Counted from the stretch's first letter, positions 1 to 5,666 are shown. The stretch is 9,596 nt of DNA from CAYUNW01 sp964446235 (GCA_964446235.1 CAYUNW010000019.1:1-9596); one strand, 5' to 3'. The notes: generated by a model from the sequence alone, not told the origin. Numbers and translations: made by a program.

Positions 1-54
1 TCAAAATCCTCCGTCCGCAAGGACATGCCGGTTCGAGTCCGGCCTCCGGCACCA
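1..54 (+). tRNA. tRNA-Leu (anticodon CAA), 3' part only, cut by window edge
   Basis: The sequence starts at about tRNA position 33: T33, anticodon CAA (2-4), then the 3' half of the anticodon stem. A long variable arm follows (GTCC, GCAA tetraloop, GGAC at 13-24), then the T arm GCCGG-TTCGAGT-CCGGC, the acceptor 3' strand CTCCGGC, discriminator A and an encoded CCA (52-54). The long variable arm plus CAA gives a leucine type reading UUG, and the T arm and 3' end closely resemble E. coli leuX as I remember it. The 5' half lies outside the window, so the D arm cannot be checked. Genes of this kind are frequent integration sites, which fits the mobile-element remains just downstream. Confidence 0.93.
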
Positions 55-195
55 TGTATAATAACAATTGGTTAGTCAATGTTTTTGGGCCATTTATTCT
101 TGCCTTTACCTCTCTGTGAATCCAAAACTCTCCCCACTCTCTCCCCATTTTTCGAGAGCTATTGGTCAAAATGCCCTTTGGCGACCTCCGCAAAA
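55..195. other. Spacer between tRNA-Leu and the small minus-strand gene
   Basis: No gene is supported in these 141 bases. The stretch holds a 9-base direct repeat, CTCTCCCCA, at 128-136 and 139-147 (11-base period). The second copy starts a short inverted pair, CTCTC (139-143) with GAGAG (154-158). It is relatively AT-rich just after the tRNA. Such short repeats beside a tRNA could be integrase arm sites, but no integrase gene is visible. Confidence 0.4.
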
Positions 196-447
196 TTAAA
201 GGTACGGAAGGTGGTCGTTCTCCGGCTCCTCGTCCTCGAACGGCAGTCTCAGTTTCTCCACCACCCTCTCCCTTGCCATGAACTCCGGGACACCCCGTTC
301 CACCAGGGTCGAAATTTCCATCAAGGCCAGATCCTGAATCTTCTCGACCGTCTCCATCAAGATCCCCTCCTTTTCCATCTCCGCCACCATCTTGGGCCGA
401 GCGTCCCGCCACATCTCGATCATCATCCTTCCCAGACGTGAGATCAT
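196..447 (-). CDS. Small TnpV-like helical protein (83 aa), function unknown
   Basis: This is a short charged, methionine-rich, probably all-helical protein with no signal peptide or membrane segment. It starts MISRLGRMMIEMWRDARP and contains GVPEFMARERVVEKL near residues 51-65, then an acidic tail. The pattern (G-R-M, an aromatic plus R-x-x-RP, a helix, then G-hydrophobic-x-x-x-ARE) recalls the small TnpV-like proteins annotated in mobile elements; this is recognition by eye, not a search result. I chose the ATG at 447 because GGAGG (456-460) lies 8 bases upstream. An upstream in-frame ATG at 507 would add 20 residues but lacks such a site. The gene lies alone between the tRNA and an IS200-type relic, facing the tRNA, which suits a remnant of an integrated element. 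The protein is probably real; the family name is tentative. Confidence 0.6.
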   Translation of the reverse strand: MISRLGRMMIEMWRDARPKMVAEMEKEGILMETVEKIQDLALMEISTLVERGVPEFMARERVVEKLRLPFEDEEPENDHLPYL

Positions 448-455
448 CGGTCTTT

Positions 456-460
456 CCTCC
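456..460 (-). promoter_or_regulatory. Shine-Dalgarno site setting the start of the TnpV-like gene
   Basis: GGAGG on the minus strand, inside an A/G-rich run, ends 8 bases before the ATG at 447. It favours this start over the longer reading frame from 507. Confidence 0.7.
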
Positions 461-523
461 CTTTTTTGATTGCCGAGCGGCCCGCTCTGCGGTCGCCACT
501 CTTCCATAATCGCCGGAATAAAT

Positions 524-562
524 GAAGCCCGAGCAGGAAGGCTTTCCTCCGGCTCGGGCTTC
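524..562 (-). terminator. Long hairpin, possible terminator or attenuator
   Basis: GAAGCCCGAGC (524-534) pairs perfectly with GCTCGGGCTTC (552-562). Inside, AGGAA pairs with TTCCT around a GGCT loop, leaving only CCG (549-551) unpaired, so about 16 base pairs form. Read on the minus strand, the stem is followed by ATTTATT, a modest U-rich tail. On the plus strand no T-run follows. It could end minus-strand transcription coming from the insertion sequence, act as a leader hairpin of the small gene, or be a dispersed repeat. Strand and role are inferred. Confidence 0.45.
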
Positions 563-763
563 CTGGTGCCGCCTGCGATCAGTAACGGTCAGCAAAGTAC
601 CCCTGTTGATTTTGCAATATGAAGACAATCTCGGTCGGAATCAAGGGAAAAACCGGGAGCGGGCACTCTAAATCGGATTTGACACGAGCCATCCGCCAGG
701 GGTAAGAACAAAATAATGGAAAAAAACCTTCAACAAATCTATGTGTTAGAGTGAATCAGAAAG

Positions 764-782
764 CCCCACCCTAAGGGTGGGG
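764..782 (+). repeat. Left-end hairpin of the IS200-type element
   Basis: A perfect 8-bp stem, CCCCACCC with GGGTGGGG, closes a TAA loop. The subterminal position and its likeness to the right-end hairpin mark it as the probable TnpA recognition hairpin. Confidence 0.75.
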
Positions 783-787
783 TCATG

Positions 788-808
788 GGGACTGGCTATG
801 CCGGTCCC
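788..808 (+). terminator. Second left-end hairpin, possible insulating terminator
   Basis: GGGACTGGC (788-796) pairs with GCCGGTCCC (800-808) around a TAT loop; all nine positions pair, one as G-T. No T-run follows. In IS200 elements, structure near the left end is known to block transcription entering from outside. This hairpin, 83 bases before the transposase start, could do the same, but that is by analogy. Confidence 0.4.
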
Positions 809-851
809 AGATGGGTATGGCCTAAAAAGACCGCTCACTGCTATCCATATG

Positions 852-874
852 TCGAGTTGTTGCCGCAACTTCGA
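852..874 (+). promoter_or_regulatory. Leader hairpin just upstream of the tnpA ribosome site
   Basis: TCGAGTTG (852-859) pairs with CAACT-CGA (866-874) around a 6-base loop, with one bulged T at 871. It ends five bases before the Shine-Dalgarno AAGGAGG (879-885). IS200 tnpA is known to be held at low translation by leader structure and an antisense RNA; this hairpin could serve a similar purpose. It is short and the role is inferred. Confidence 0.35.
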
Positions 875-890
875 ACGTAAGGAGGAAGCA

Positions 891-1324
891 GTGAGCAGGT
901 TTCGCAGACTATCACACACGCTATGGCATTGTCAGTACAATGTTGTATGGGTACCGAAGTATCGGTTTCGGATTCTAACCGGGGCGGTAAAGCAGGCGGC
1001 GGAGGCAGGGATACAGGCGATCTGTGGGTATGCGGGCAGCGAGGTGGTGGAGCTGAATGTGCAGCCAGATCACGTGCACTAGTTGTGATGATTCCGCTGA
1101 AGGTATCGATATCCGAGTTGCTGGGCCGGTTGAAGGGGCAGACATCGATGAAGCTGTTCCACCAGTTTCGGTTTTTGAAGAAGAAGCCCTACTGGGGCAA
1201 TCATTTTTGGGCCAAGGGCTATTGCGTGGATACAGTGGGGTTGGATGCGGACATGATACGCAAGTATGTCCGCTACCAGGAGAAGAAGGAGCAGCAGTTG
1301 GAGCAGTTGCAGCTGTGCGATTAG
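891..1324 (+). pseudogene. tnpA: IS200-type transposase TnpA, broken by a one-base deletion
   Basis: TnpA of this family is a small Y1 HUH endonuclease that cuts and joins single-stranded DNA at the element ends. Translation would start at GTG 891, five bases after AAGGAGG. The first 63 codons carry the conserved start (SHTLWHCQYNVVWVPKYR) and end in PDHVH, the HUH metal-binding motif (His61, His63). The frame then hits TAG at 1080-1082. Shifting by one base at 1079 restores the expected continuation LVVMIPLKVSISELLGRLKG, the FWAKGY stretch, and RKYVRYQE with the likely catalytic Tyr (about 126 in the restored chain), stopping at 1322-1324. The repaired protein would be about 144 residues, near normal for the family. 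There is no slippery heptamer at the junction, so a deletion of one C between 1079 and 1080 explains it better than programmed frameshifting. A sequencing error remains possible. Confidence 0.85.
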
Positions 1325-1351
1325 GCTTGAACATAGCGGCACAACTCACAG

Positions 1352-1377
1352 GGCCCGCCCCCTCTGGGGGCAGGGCC
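1352..1377 (+). repeat. Strong GC-rich hairpin after tnpA
   Basis: GGCCC (1352-1356) pairs with GGGCC (1373-1377), and GCCCCC (1357-1362) with GGGGGC (1366-1371), around a TCT loop with A1372 bulged. That is 11 base pairs, nearly all G-C. It lies 28 bases after the tnpA stop and just before a second hairpin. Confidence 0.6.
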
Positions 1378-1381
1378 TTGT

Positions 1382-1401
1382 CCCCCTATGGGGGGATTTT
1401 T
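1382..1401 (+). terminator. Rho-independent terminator-like hairpin after tnpA
   Basis: CCCCC (1382-1386) pairs with GGGGG (1390-1394) around TAT, followed by GATTTTT (1395-1401). The short GC stem with a T-run matches an intrinsic terminator for transposase transcription on the plus strand. It may also belong to the right-end structure of the element. Confidence 0.6.
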
Positions 1402-1406
1402 CAAAG

Positions 1407-1425
1407 CCGCACCCTTAGGTTGCGG
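1407..1425 (+). repeat. Right-end hairpin of the IS200-type element
   Basis: CCGCACCC pairs with GGTTGCGG around a TTA loop, with one C-T mismatch. It mirrors the left-end hairpin at 764-782 in loop size and core sequence, as expected for the subterminal TnpA sites. Confidence 0.65.
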
Positions 1426-1720
1426 ATTCTTTACTCGGATGAACCTTAAATAACCTACAATAGCTCGGCTTAACCAGGTAAGTTGGTCGATCAGACCCTC
1501 GATTACTACCCCGATTCCGCAATCCCGAAAGACTATAGCCGGGTGCTCTCGGTACGCCGCTCCAGCACGGTCAAAACGTTTCTGATTGGCAAAGGCATTA
1601 AGCCGGTAGCATCGCGATTTTCGACCACAGCGAATGAACCCTCCCCGCCCGGAGCGATGGCCCAAACCCTATGCCGAAGTCCGCATCGCAGACGACTATT
1701 TGTCCCTCTAAAAGCAGGCC

Positions 1721-3691
1721 TCAAGCTGCCATTGCCGGGCGTCCGGTGGCCGTGAAAATCAGTTCGGTATCCAGGTAGATACCTTGTATCACGCGGTCGG
1801 TGCGCTGCACTTGGATTGCAGGGTCTGCGGCCCCTGCTTTTTTTGAGGCGGTTTCGAACCGTGCGGAGTAATCTGCTATCGCGAAATCCACCGCCTCTTC
1901 GAGACCCGCGAAGTCCCTGACGCCATCCGGCAGATGCACGCGGTATATCCGCCCTCCTTCGAGAGGAGTGATCAGTATTTTATTGCTATGCATCACGACC
2001 CCGACCACCGCGCCCACGGCGTTGGCGACATCGGCGTGGGGCGGAACAACAAGCGGCGTATTCAGCATCTGTGATGTTTTCGGCATGTAAGCGGCGGCAG
2101 GTGCACCAATCGCTACAATGCTGCGCCTCAAGCCCAACCTGCAGATCATTTCCGATGCAGGGGTCGGTCGAATCGCTTCTTCCATAAAAACACCGGCAGC
2201 CTTATCACTCTGCCAGGCGGTCGAACCTACCCGGTCGTTCATGATTTTGCCGACGATCGCACGGGCCACCTCCTCCGAAACGCGTTCAATCACGGCCCGG
2301 CAGAGCGACTCCGGCGATCGGCCGGACTTTTCGGCCAGTATCACGGCGCCCAGCCGAGATGCTTCGGCGTTCCATAGGCTCAGGCGGCCCAACGCGTGAA
2401 GGGCATCGGTCGGGGTGAAGCCGTCGCGCTGAATGAGTGCCATGTTCTCGAAAGCTTCCAGGCGTCGCGCCAGTATAAGCCCCTCCCGGCCTGAAAAAAC
2501 GAGCGGCAGCGGCGCGTTCCGGATTATGTCCAGCAGGCGCTGGTCATCCTCGGAGAGGTCGCAGAGCGGGTTGCGCAAAAATGAGACAAACAACCCCTCG
2601 GACGGGTTCTGCCGTCCGGCGTCGCTAAAGTTGCGCAGCCGATCCACAATCGACGGGAAGGCTTCGGCCAGTAGACAGAGAGGAACCATTCGCCTGGGAC
2701 CGAGCCGGATCCCGCCGTCGCTTGTCAGGTGGACCTGGCTGTCGCCGCCCAGCCCAAGCGTATAGATGTCGGCCGATTCCACCATGGTGCGCTTCCCGGC
2801 GATCGTCGCGCCGGCATGATTCAAATCTATTCGCCCCCCGGTCAGCTTGCCGATATCGGTAGTGGTTCCGCCGATGTCGACGACCCAGCAATCGTTATTG
2901 CCGGACAGTCGCTGGGCACCCACAATGCTCGCGGCCGGTCCGGAAAGAATAGTCTCGACCGGCCGTTTGATCGCCACATCCGCCTTTATCAGCGAGCCAT
3001 CGCCTTTCACGACCAAGAGCGGGGCGGTGATGCACAGGGAGGCGAGCGTGCCTTGAACGCCGGCGATCAATGACCGTAGCAACGGGATCAGGCTCGCATT
3101 GATCGCAACGGTTTGGGCCCTTAGCACGCTGTTCAGCCGTGTGGTTAGGTCATGGCCGCAGGTCACAGGCAGGTCGCACATACCCTCAACGATCTCTCTG
3201 GCCCTGAGTTCTTGACCCGGATTGCGCGATCCAAAAAAGCAGGAAACGGCGAAAGACTCGACGTGGTCCCTGTTTCTCAGGATGACGCTTCGAACCGCTT
3301 CTTCGTCCAGCGGCGCGGTTTCGTTGCCATGGAGGTCATAGCCGCCGGTGACGTATGCCAGGTTGCGGGTGACGAATTCATTCTCAAACCCATGCTTGTT
3401 GAGTAGCGCCTGATCATAACCCACCAAAATCAGGCACACGCGGCCGCCGGTTCCTTCTGCGACGGCATTTGTGGCGAGCGTCGTTGAAAGCCCAACCAAG
3501 TCGATCTCCGTGCGGGCGTGTTTTGCTTTGCAGCACACGACCACGCTTTCGATGGCCTGGCGGATGCCGACCGCCAGGTCGTGGCGGGTCGTCAGGGCTT
3601 TAGCCTCCTCCAAGACGACACCCGTATCCAAGTCAACCAGTACGGCATCGGTATATGTCCCACCCGTATCGATCCCCAATCCAACCGGCAT
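1721..3691 (-). CDS. Hydantoinase/oxoprolinase A-type (HyuA-like) protein, no B subunit nearby
   Basis: This is a 656-residue cytoplasmic protein of the HyuA/oxoprolinase family, ATP-dependent enzymes that open or carboxylate small cyclic amides and ketones (hydantoin, N-methylhydantoin, 5-oxoproline, acetone). Visible motifs include the N-terminal phosphate loop GIDTGGTYTDAVLVD (about 6-20), STTLATNAVAEG (69-80), RPVETILSGPAASIVGA (243-259), the second phosphate loop VVDIGGTTTDIG (270-281) and a C-terminal GAPAAAYMPKTSQ plus VVPPHADVANAVGAVVG (529-564). Length is slightly below the usual 680-720. The ATG at 3691 has GAGG (3698-3701) six bases upstream; an in-frame ATG at 3709 adds six residues but has no ribosome site. 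HyuA normally works with a HyuB subunit, and none follows this gene: downstream are a gene-poor stretch and a decayed insertion sequence. It is transcribed away from the methyltransferase operon across a shared control region, suggesting a related role. Family is secure; substrate unknown. Confidence 0.88.
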   Translation of the reverse strand: MPVGLGIDTGGTYTDAVLVDLDTGVVLEEAKALTTRHDLAVGIRQAIESVVVCCKAKHARTEIDLVGLSTTLATNAVAEGTGGRVCLILVGYDQALLNKHGFENEFVTRNLAYVTGGYDLHGNETAPLDEEAVRSVILRNRDHVESFAVSCFFGSRNPGQELRAREIVEGMCDLPVTCGHDLTTRLNSVLRAQTVAINASLIPLLRSLIAGVQGTLASLCITAPLLVVKGDGSLIKADVAIKRPVETILSGPAASIVGAQRLSGNNDCWVVDIGGTTTDIGKLTGGRIDLNHAGATIAGKRTMVESADIYTLGLGGDSQVHLTSDGGIRLGPRRMVPLCLLAEAFPSIVDRLRNFSDAGRQNPSEGLFVSFLRNPLCDLSEDDQRLLDIIRNAPLPLVFSGREGLILARRLEAFENMALIQRDGFTPTDALHALGRLSLWNAEASRLGAVILAEKSGRSPESLCRAVIERVSEEVARAIVGKIMNDRVGSTAWQSDKAAGVFMEEAIRPTPASEMICRLGLRRSIVAIGAPAAAYMPKTSQMLNTPLVVPPHADVANAVGAVVGVVMHSNKILITPLEGGRIYRVHLPDGVRDFAGLEEAVDFAIADYSARFETASKKAGAADPAIQVQRTDRVIQGIYLDTELIFTATGRPAMAA

Positions 3692-3697
3692 AAGCGC

Positions 3698-3701
3698 CCT
3701 C
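3698..3701 (-). promoter_or_regulatory. Ribosome site deciding the HyuA-like start
   Basis: GAGG on the minus strand lies six bases before the ATG at 3691. The alternative ATG at 3709 is preceded by an AT-rich stretch with no purine-rich site, so 3691 is preferred. Confidence 0.6.
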
Positions 3702-3722
3702 GATCGCATATATTATTTAGTG

Positions 3723-3735
3723 CAGAACCGTTCTG
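3723..3735. promoter_or_regulatory. Palindrome CAGAAC-C-GTTCTG, candidate operator for the hyuA-like gene
   Basis: Perfect 6-base arms (3723-3728 and 3730-3735) flank a single centre base, 31 bases upstream of the preferred start of the minus-strand gene. The position suits repression or an RNA leader element. No transcription factor can be named from it. Confidence 0.4.
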
Positions 3736-3866
3736 TTCCTCCGCCCCAAGGGGGAGGTATTGCCAACGGGGAAAAGATCGATCAGATTCATGGCTAATAT
3801 AATAACATAAAAATATTATTTTATTCTAAACACAATTCATTATTTCGAGCTTAATTAAAAAACAGC

Positions 3867-3897
3867 TTGACAATCAATAAAAAATAGAGGATATGCA
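3867..3897 (+). promoter_or_regulatory. Possible sigma-70 promoter for the methyltransferase operon
   Basis: TTGACA (3867-3872) matches the -35 consensus exactly. The best -10 candidates are imperfect: GATATG with a 17-base spacer (3890-3895) or TATGCA with a 19-base spacer (3892-3897). It lies in the AT-rich core and would give a leader of about 330 bases. The weak -10 keeps confidence low. Confidence 0.3.
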
Positions 3898-4054
3898 ATT
3901 CAAGATTAAAGATGTACCAGTGATATATTAAAAATATTTCCTTAGCAACTACTCATCCATAATCCATCCGCTCGTTGGTAATTCTCGTATGATTCGAAGT
4001 TGACTGAAGCATAAGAGCCATTGTTATTCCATTTGCTCTTTCGGGTATATGCAT

Positions 4055-4067
4055 CCGTCCATGACGG
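4055..4067. promoter_or_regulatory. Palindrome CCGTC-CAT-GACGG
   Basis: Perfect 5-base arms with a 3-base centre lie 12 bases left of the longer palindrome at 4079-4093. The pair may form a composite operator upstream of the methyltransferase operon, or be chance. Confidence 0.3.
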
Positions 4068-4078
4068 TTATACGGGAT

Positions 4079-4093
4079 TCCAATCAGATTGGA
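4079..4093. promoter_or_regulatory. 15-base perfect palindrome TCCAATC-A-GATTGGA, candidate operator
   Basis: Seven-base perfect arms flank one centre base, 140 bases upstream of the methyltransferase start. Symmetry of this length in a divergent control region is typical of a dimeric regulator site. Which regulator binds it cannot be told. Confidence 0.45.
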
Positions 4094-4169
4094 CCATCTC
4101 GGGGCCGTTTTCGCTCTGCGATTGTCGCTTTCAAGCCTTACACTGCCAACAATAGACTCTGGCGGCCTT

Positions 4170-4199
4170 TCAGCCGGGAGCCGGAATCAGCCCGGCTGA
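4170..4199 (+). promoter_or_regulatory. Leader hairpin before the methyltransferase gene
   Basis: TCAGCCGGG (4170-4178) pairs perfectly with CCCGGCTGA (4191-4199) around a 12-base loop, ending 22 bases before the GGAGG ribosome site (4222-4226). No T-run follows, so it is not a simple terminator. It could act in leader control or mRNA stability. I found no cobalamin-riboswitch core around it. Confidence 0.4.
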
Positions 4200-4233
4200 G
4201 ACGGCGGACCCACCAGGGTTCGGGAGGAAGGAC

Positions 4234-5646
4234 ATGAAGCCGAGAGTCCGGGTGCTCAGTGATGCGGAATGTCTTATGATCGACCAGGCCTCGCGAGCGC
4301 TGCTTATGGAAGTGGGGGTCCGGACGGACAGCACCGAGGCCCTGGAGCTGTTTCACCAGGCGGGCGCCATTGTCGATTCCAAGTCCAGAATGGTCAAAAT
4401 CCCGAGCCATGTGATCCACAAAACCCTGGCAATGTGCGGTTCTTGCGTGAAACTCCACGACCGCAGGGGTGGTCCCCCGCTGCTCATCGGCGGGGACCGG
4501 GTATATTTCGGGACCGTGGGAATTGCCACAAACGTCTTGGATTTTAACACGAACGCTTACCGCCAAGTGGTGTGCGAGGATCTCCGGGACATCATCCAGC
4601 TCTCCGACGCACTCGACCCGCCGGATTTCATCCTGATTCCGGCTACGCCCACCGACGTTCCATCCGGCATCGTCGATATGGTGGAGTTCAAGTACCTGCT
4701 GATGAACACGCGCAAGCATTTCATTGGCGAGGCCCAGAACGGCCGCAACCTGAAGAAATGCATCGCGATGGCGGTCGAAGTGGCGGGGAGCCTGGAAGAG
4801 GTCCAGAAACATCCCTTCTTCTCCGTGCTCGTCTGCCTGACCAGCCCGCTTTTGCTGCGCACCGACGCCGTTGAGTTGATAGTCGAAACGGCGAAGCTGG
4901 GGTTGCCGCTTTTCATCGAGTCCGGGCCCATGTCCGGCGGGACCTCACCGGCCACCCTGGCTTCGACAGTGGTACTGGCCAACGCAGAGCTACTCGCGAG
5001 TTTCGTCCTAGCAAAGGCCGTCAACCCTGCGGCACCTCTCATTTATGCGAGTTGGGCCAGAATCCTCGATATGCGCGTCGCCACGGTTTCGCACGGCGGG
5101 CCGGAGTTCCCTCTGCTTCGCATGGCGACGACCCAGATGGCAAAATACTACGGTCTGCCTTCCGGCGGCGGGGGCATTCTGGCCGACACGAAATCGATCG
5201 ATGTCCAGCTTGGCATGGAAAAGATGGGCACCGGCCTGCTGCCTGCTCTCGCCGATACCAACATGGTGGTCGGCATGGGTCTCTTCGCGGATGAAAATGC
5301 GATAAGCCTCGAAACCCTGGTCATCGACCATGAAGTCTGCGGGTGGATCAACCGCGTCCGTAGCGGGATCGATGTGAGCGACGAGACCACGGATATTGGC
5401 ATTATCGAGAAGGTCGGCCCGGGCGGGGATTTCGTGGGGACCGAGCACACCATGAATTATTTCCGCAAGGAGATGTTCATCCCCAAGATCATGGATCGGG
5501 GGTTTCTATCCCTGGACAAGGACCCGACGGCCAAATGCATGAGAACCCGCGCGAGAAAACAGTTCAAGGAGATCATGGAACGCTACACTCCCCCCGTGTT
5601 GGCCGATTCGATTGAAACCAAACTCGATAAAATCATCAGCGAATGA
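4234..5646 (+). CDS. MttB-family corrinoid-dependent methyltransferase, non-pyrrolysine type
   Basis: This 470-residue cytoplasmic protein belongs to the trimethylamine methyltransferase (MttB/COG5598) superfamily. These enzymes take a methyl group from a quaternary or tertiary amine and pass it to Co(I) of a partner corrinoid protein. Family hallmarks are SGPMSGGTSPATLASTVVLANAELLASFVLAKAVNPAAPLIYAS (about 230-273), GLPSGGGGILADTKSIDVQLGMEK (307-330) and the late GPGGDFVGTEHTMNYFR (395-411). The archaeal trimethylamine enzyme carries a pyrrolysine encoded by in-frame TAG; this gene has none, so it groups with MtgB-like proteins, whose known members act on glycine betaine, proline betaine, carnitine or similar. 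Full length for the non-pyrrolysine group. The start ATG is preceded by GGAGG eight bases earlier. The corrinoid protein gene follows directly, confirming the pairing. The substrate cannot be read from the sequence. Confidence 0.92.
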   Translation: MKPRVRVLSDAECLMIDQASRALLMEVGVRTDSTEALELFHQAGAIVDSKSRMVKIPSHVIHKTLAMCGSCVKLHDRRGGPPLLIGGDRVYFGTVGIATNVLDFNTNAYRQVVCEDLRDIIQLSDALDPPDFILIPATPTDVPSGIVDMVEFKYLLMNTRKHFIGEAQNGRNLKKCIAMAVEVAGSLEEVQKHPFFSVLVCLTSPLLLRTDAVELIVETAKLGLPLFIESGPMSGGTSPATLASTVVLANAELLASFVLAKAVNPAAPLIYASWARILDMRVATVSHGGPEFPLLRMATTQMAKYYGLPSGGGGILADTKSIDVQLGMEKMGTGLLPALADTNMVVGMGLFADENAISLETLVIDHEVCGWINRVRSGIDVSDETTDIGIIEKVGPGGDFVGTEHTMNYFRKEMFIPKIMDRGFLSLDKDPTAKCMRTRARKQFKEIMERYTPPVLADSIETKLDKIISE

Positions 5647-5653
5647 TCGCACA

Positions 5654-5658
5654 GGAGG
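5654..5658 (+). promoter_or_regulatory. Ribosome site deciding the corrinoid-protein start
   Basis: GGAGG within AGGAGGG lies eight bases before the ATG at 5667. An earlier ATG at 5643 overlaps the methyltransferase stop as ATGA and would add eight residues, but the ribosome site lies inside that extension, so 5667 is preferred. Confidence 0.75.
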
Positions 5659-5666
5659 GTTTTCCC

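Larger units (their letters stand above)
448..760. other. Intergenic stretch between the TnpV-like gene and the IS200-type element
   Basis: No gene is supported here. The stretch holds the promoter region of the minus-strand small gene, the large hairpin at 524-562, and from about 700 an A-rich tract running up to the left end of the insertion sequence. I see no clear sigma-70 promoter. Confidence 0.5.
761..1440 (+). mobile_element. IS200/IS605-type insertion sequence, tnpA only, decayed (ends approximate)
   Basis: The element is recognised by a short Y1/HUH transposase lying between terminal hairpins. The left end carries CCCCACCC-TAA-GGGTGGGG (764-782) and the right end CCGCACCC-TTA-GGTTGCGG (1407-1425). 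The two hairpins share the CACCC/GGGTG core and 3-base loop, typical of the imperfect palindromes recognised by TnpA. No tnpB is present, so it is an IS200-like layout. This family moves as single-stranded DNA and makes no terminal inverted repeats or target duplications, so exact ends cannot be fixed by eye; they probably lie within about 15 bases of those given. The element has several extra hairpins and a broken transposase, so it should not move by itself, though its ends might still be used by an intact copy elsewhere. Confidence 0.75.
1325..1720. other. Right end of the IS and gene-poor spacer before the hydantoinase gene
   Basis: The first 100 bases hold the hairpins of the insertion sequence. 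From about 1440 to 1720 there are only short overlapping open frames on both strands. None has a ribosome site or a family I recognise, and none carries a recognisable hydantoinase B-subunit start. This could be decayed coding sequence left by rearrangement next to the insertion sequence, or plain spacer. I see no clear terminator for the minus-strand gene that ends at 1721. Confidence 0.5.
3692..4233. promoter_or_regulatory. Divergent control region between hyuA-like gene and methyltransferase operon
   Basis: These 542 bases hold no supported gene. Bases 3785-3945 are strikingly AT-rich compared with the flanking genes, as expected for promoters or bendable DNA. The stretch also holds palindromes at 3723-3735, 4055-4067 and 4079-4093, a possible sigma-70 promoter (TTGACA at 3867-3872) and a leader hairpin at 4170-4199. 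The spacing is generous, with room for control of both directions by one regulator. No regulator gene is in the window. Confidence 0.6.

Noticed and set aside
1080..1082. In-frame TAG in the transposase as a pyrrolysine or read-through codon
   Set aside because: Reading through TAG leads to further stops at once; the conserved continuation lies in another frame, so a one-base deletion is the right explanation.
1483..1755. Open frames on both strands between the insertion sequence and the HyuA-like gene
   Set aside because: They are short, mutually overlapping, lack ribosome sites and match no family I know. Kept only as a note that the stretch might be decayed coding sequence.
3808..3938. 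Direct repeat TAAAAATATT at 3808-3817 and 3929-3938
   Set aside because: A 10-base repeat of only A and T in a very AT-rich stretch is expected by chance.
4100..4170. Cobalamin riboswitch before the methyltransferase gene
   Set aside because: ACACTGCC at about 4140 resembles part of the core, but the required neighbouring boxes and pairing pattern are not there.
3692..4233. Sigma-54 (-24/-12) promoter for the methyltransferase operon
   Set aside because: I looked for TGGC with TTGC at the proper spacing on the plus strand and found no acceptable match.
4138..4812. Long open frame of 224 codons on the minus strand inside the methyltransferase gene
   Set aside because: It is antisense to a strongly recognised family protein, has no ribosome site, and its translation shows the composition typical of reverse-strand shadows of GC-rich genes.
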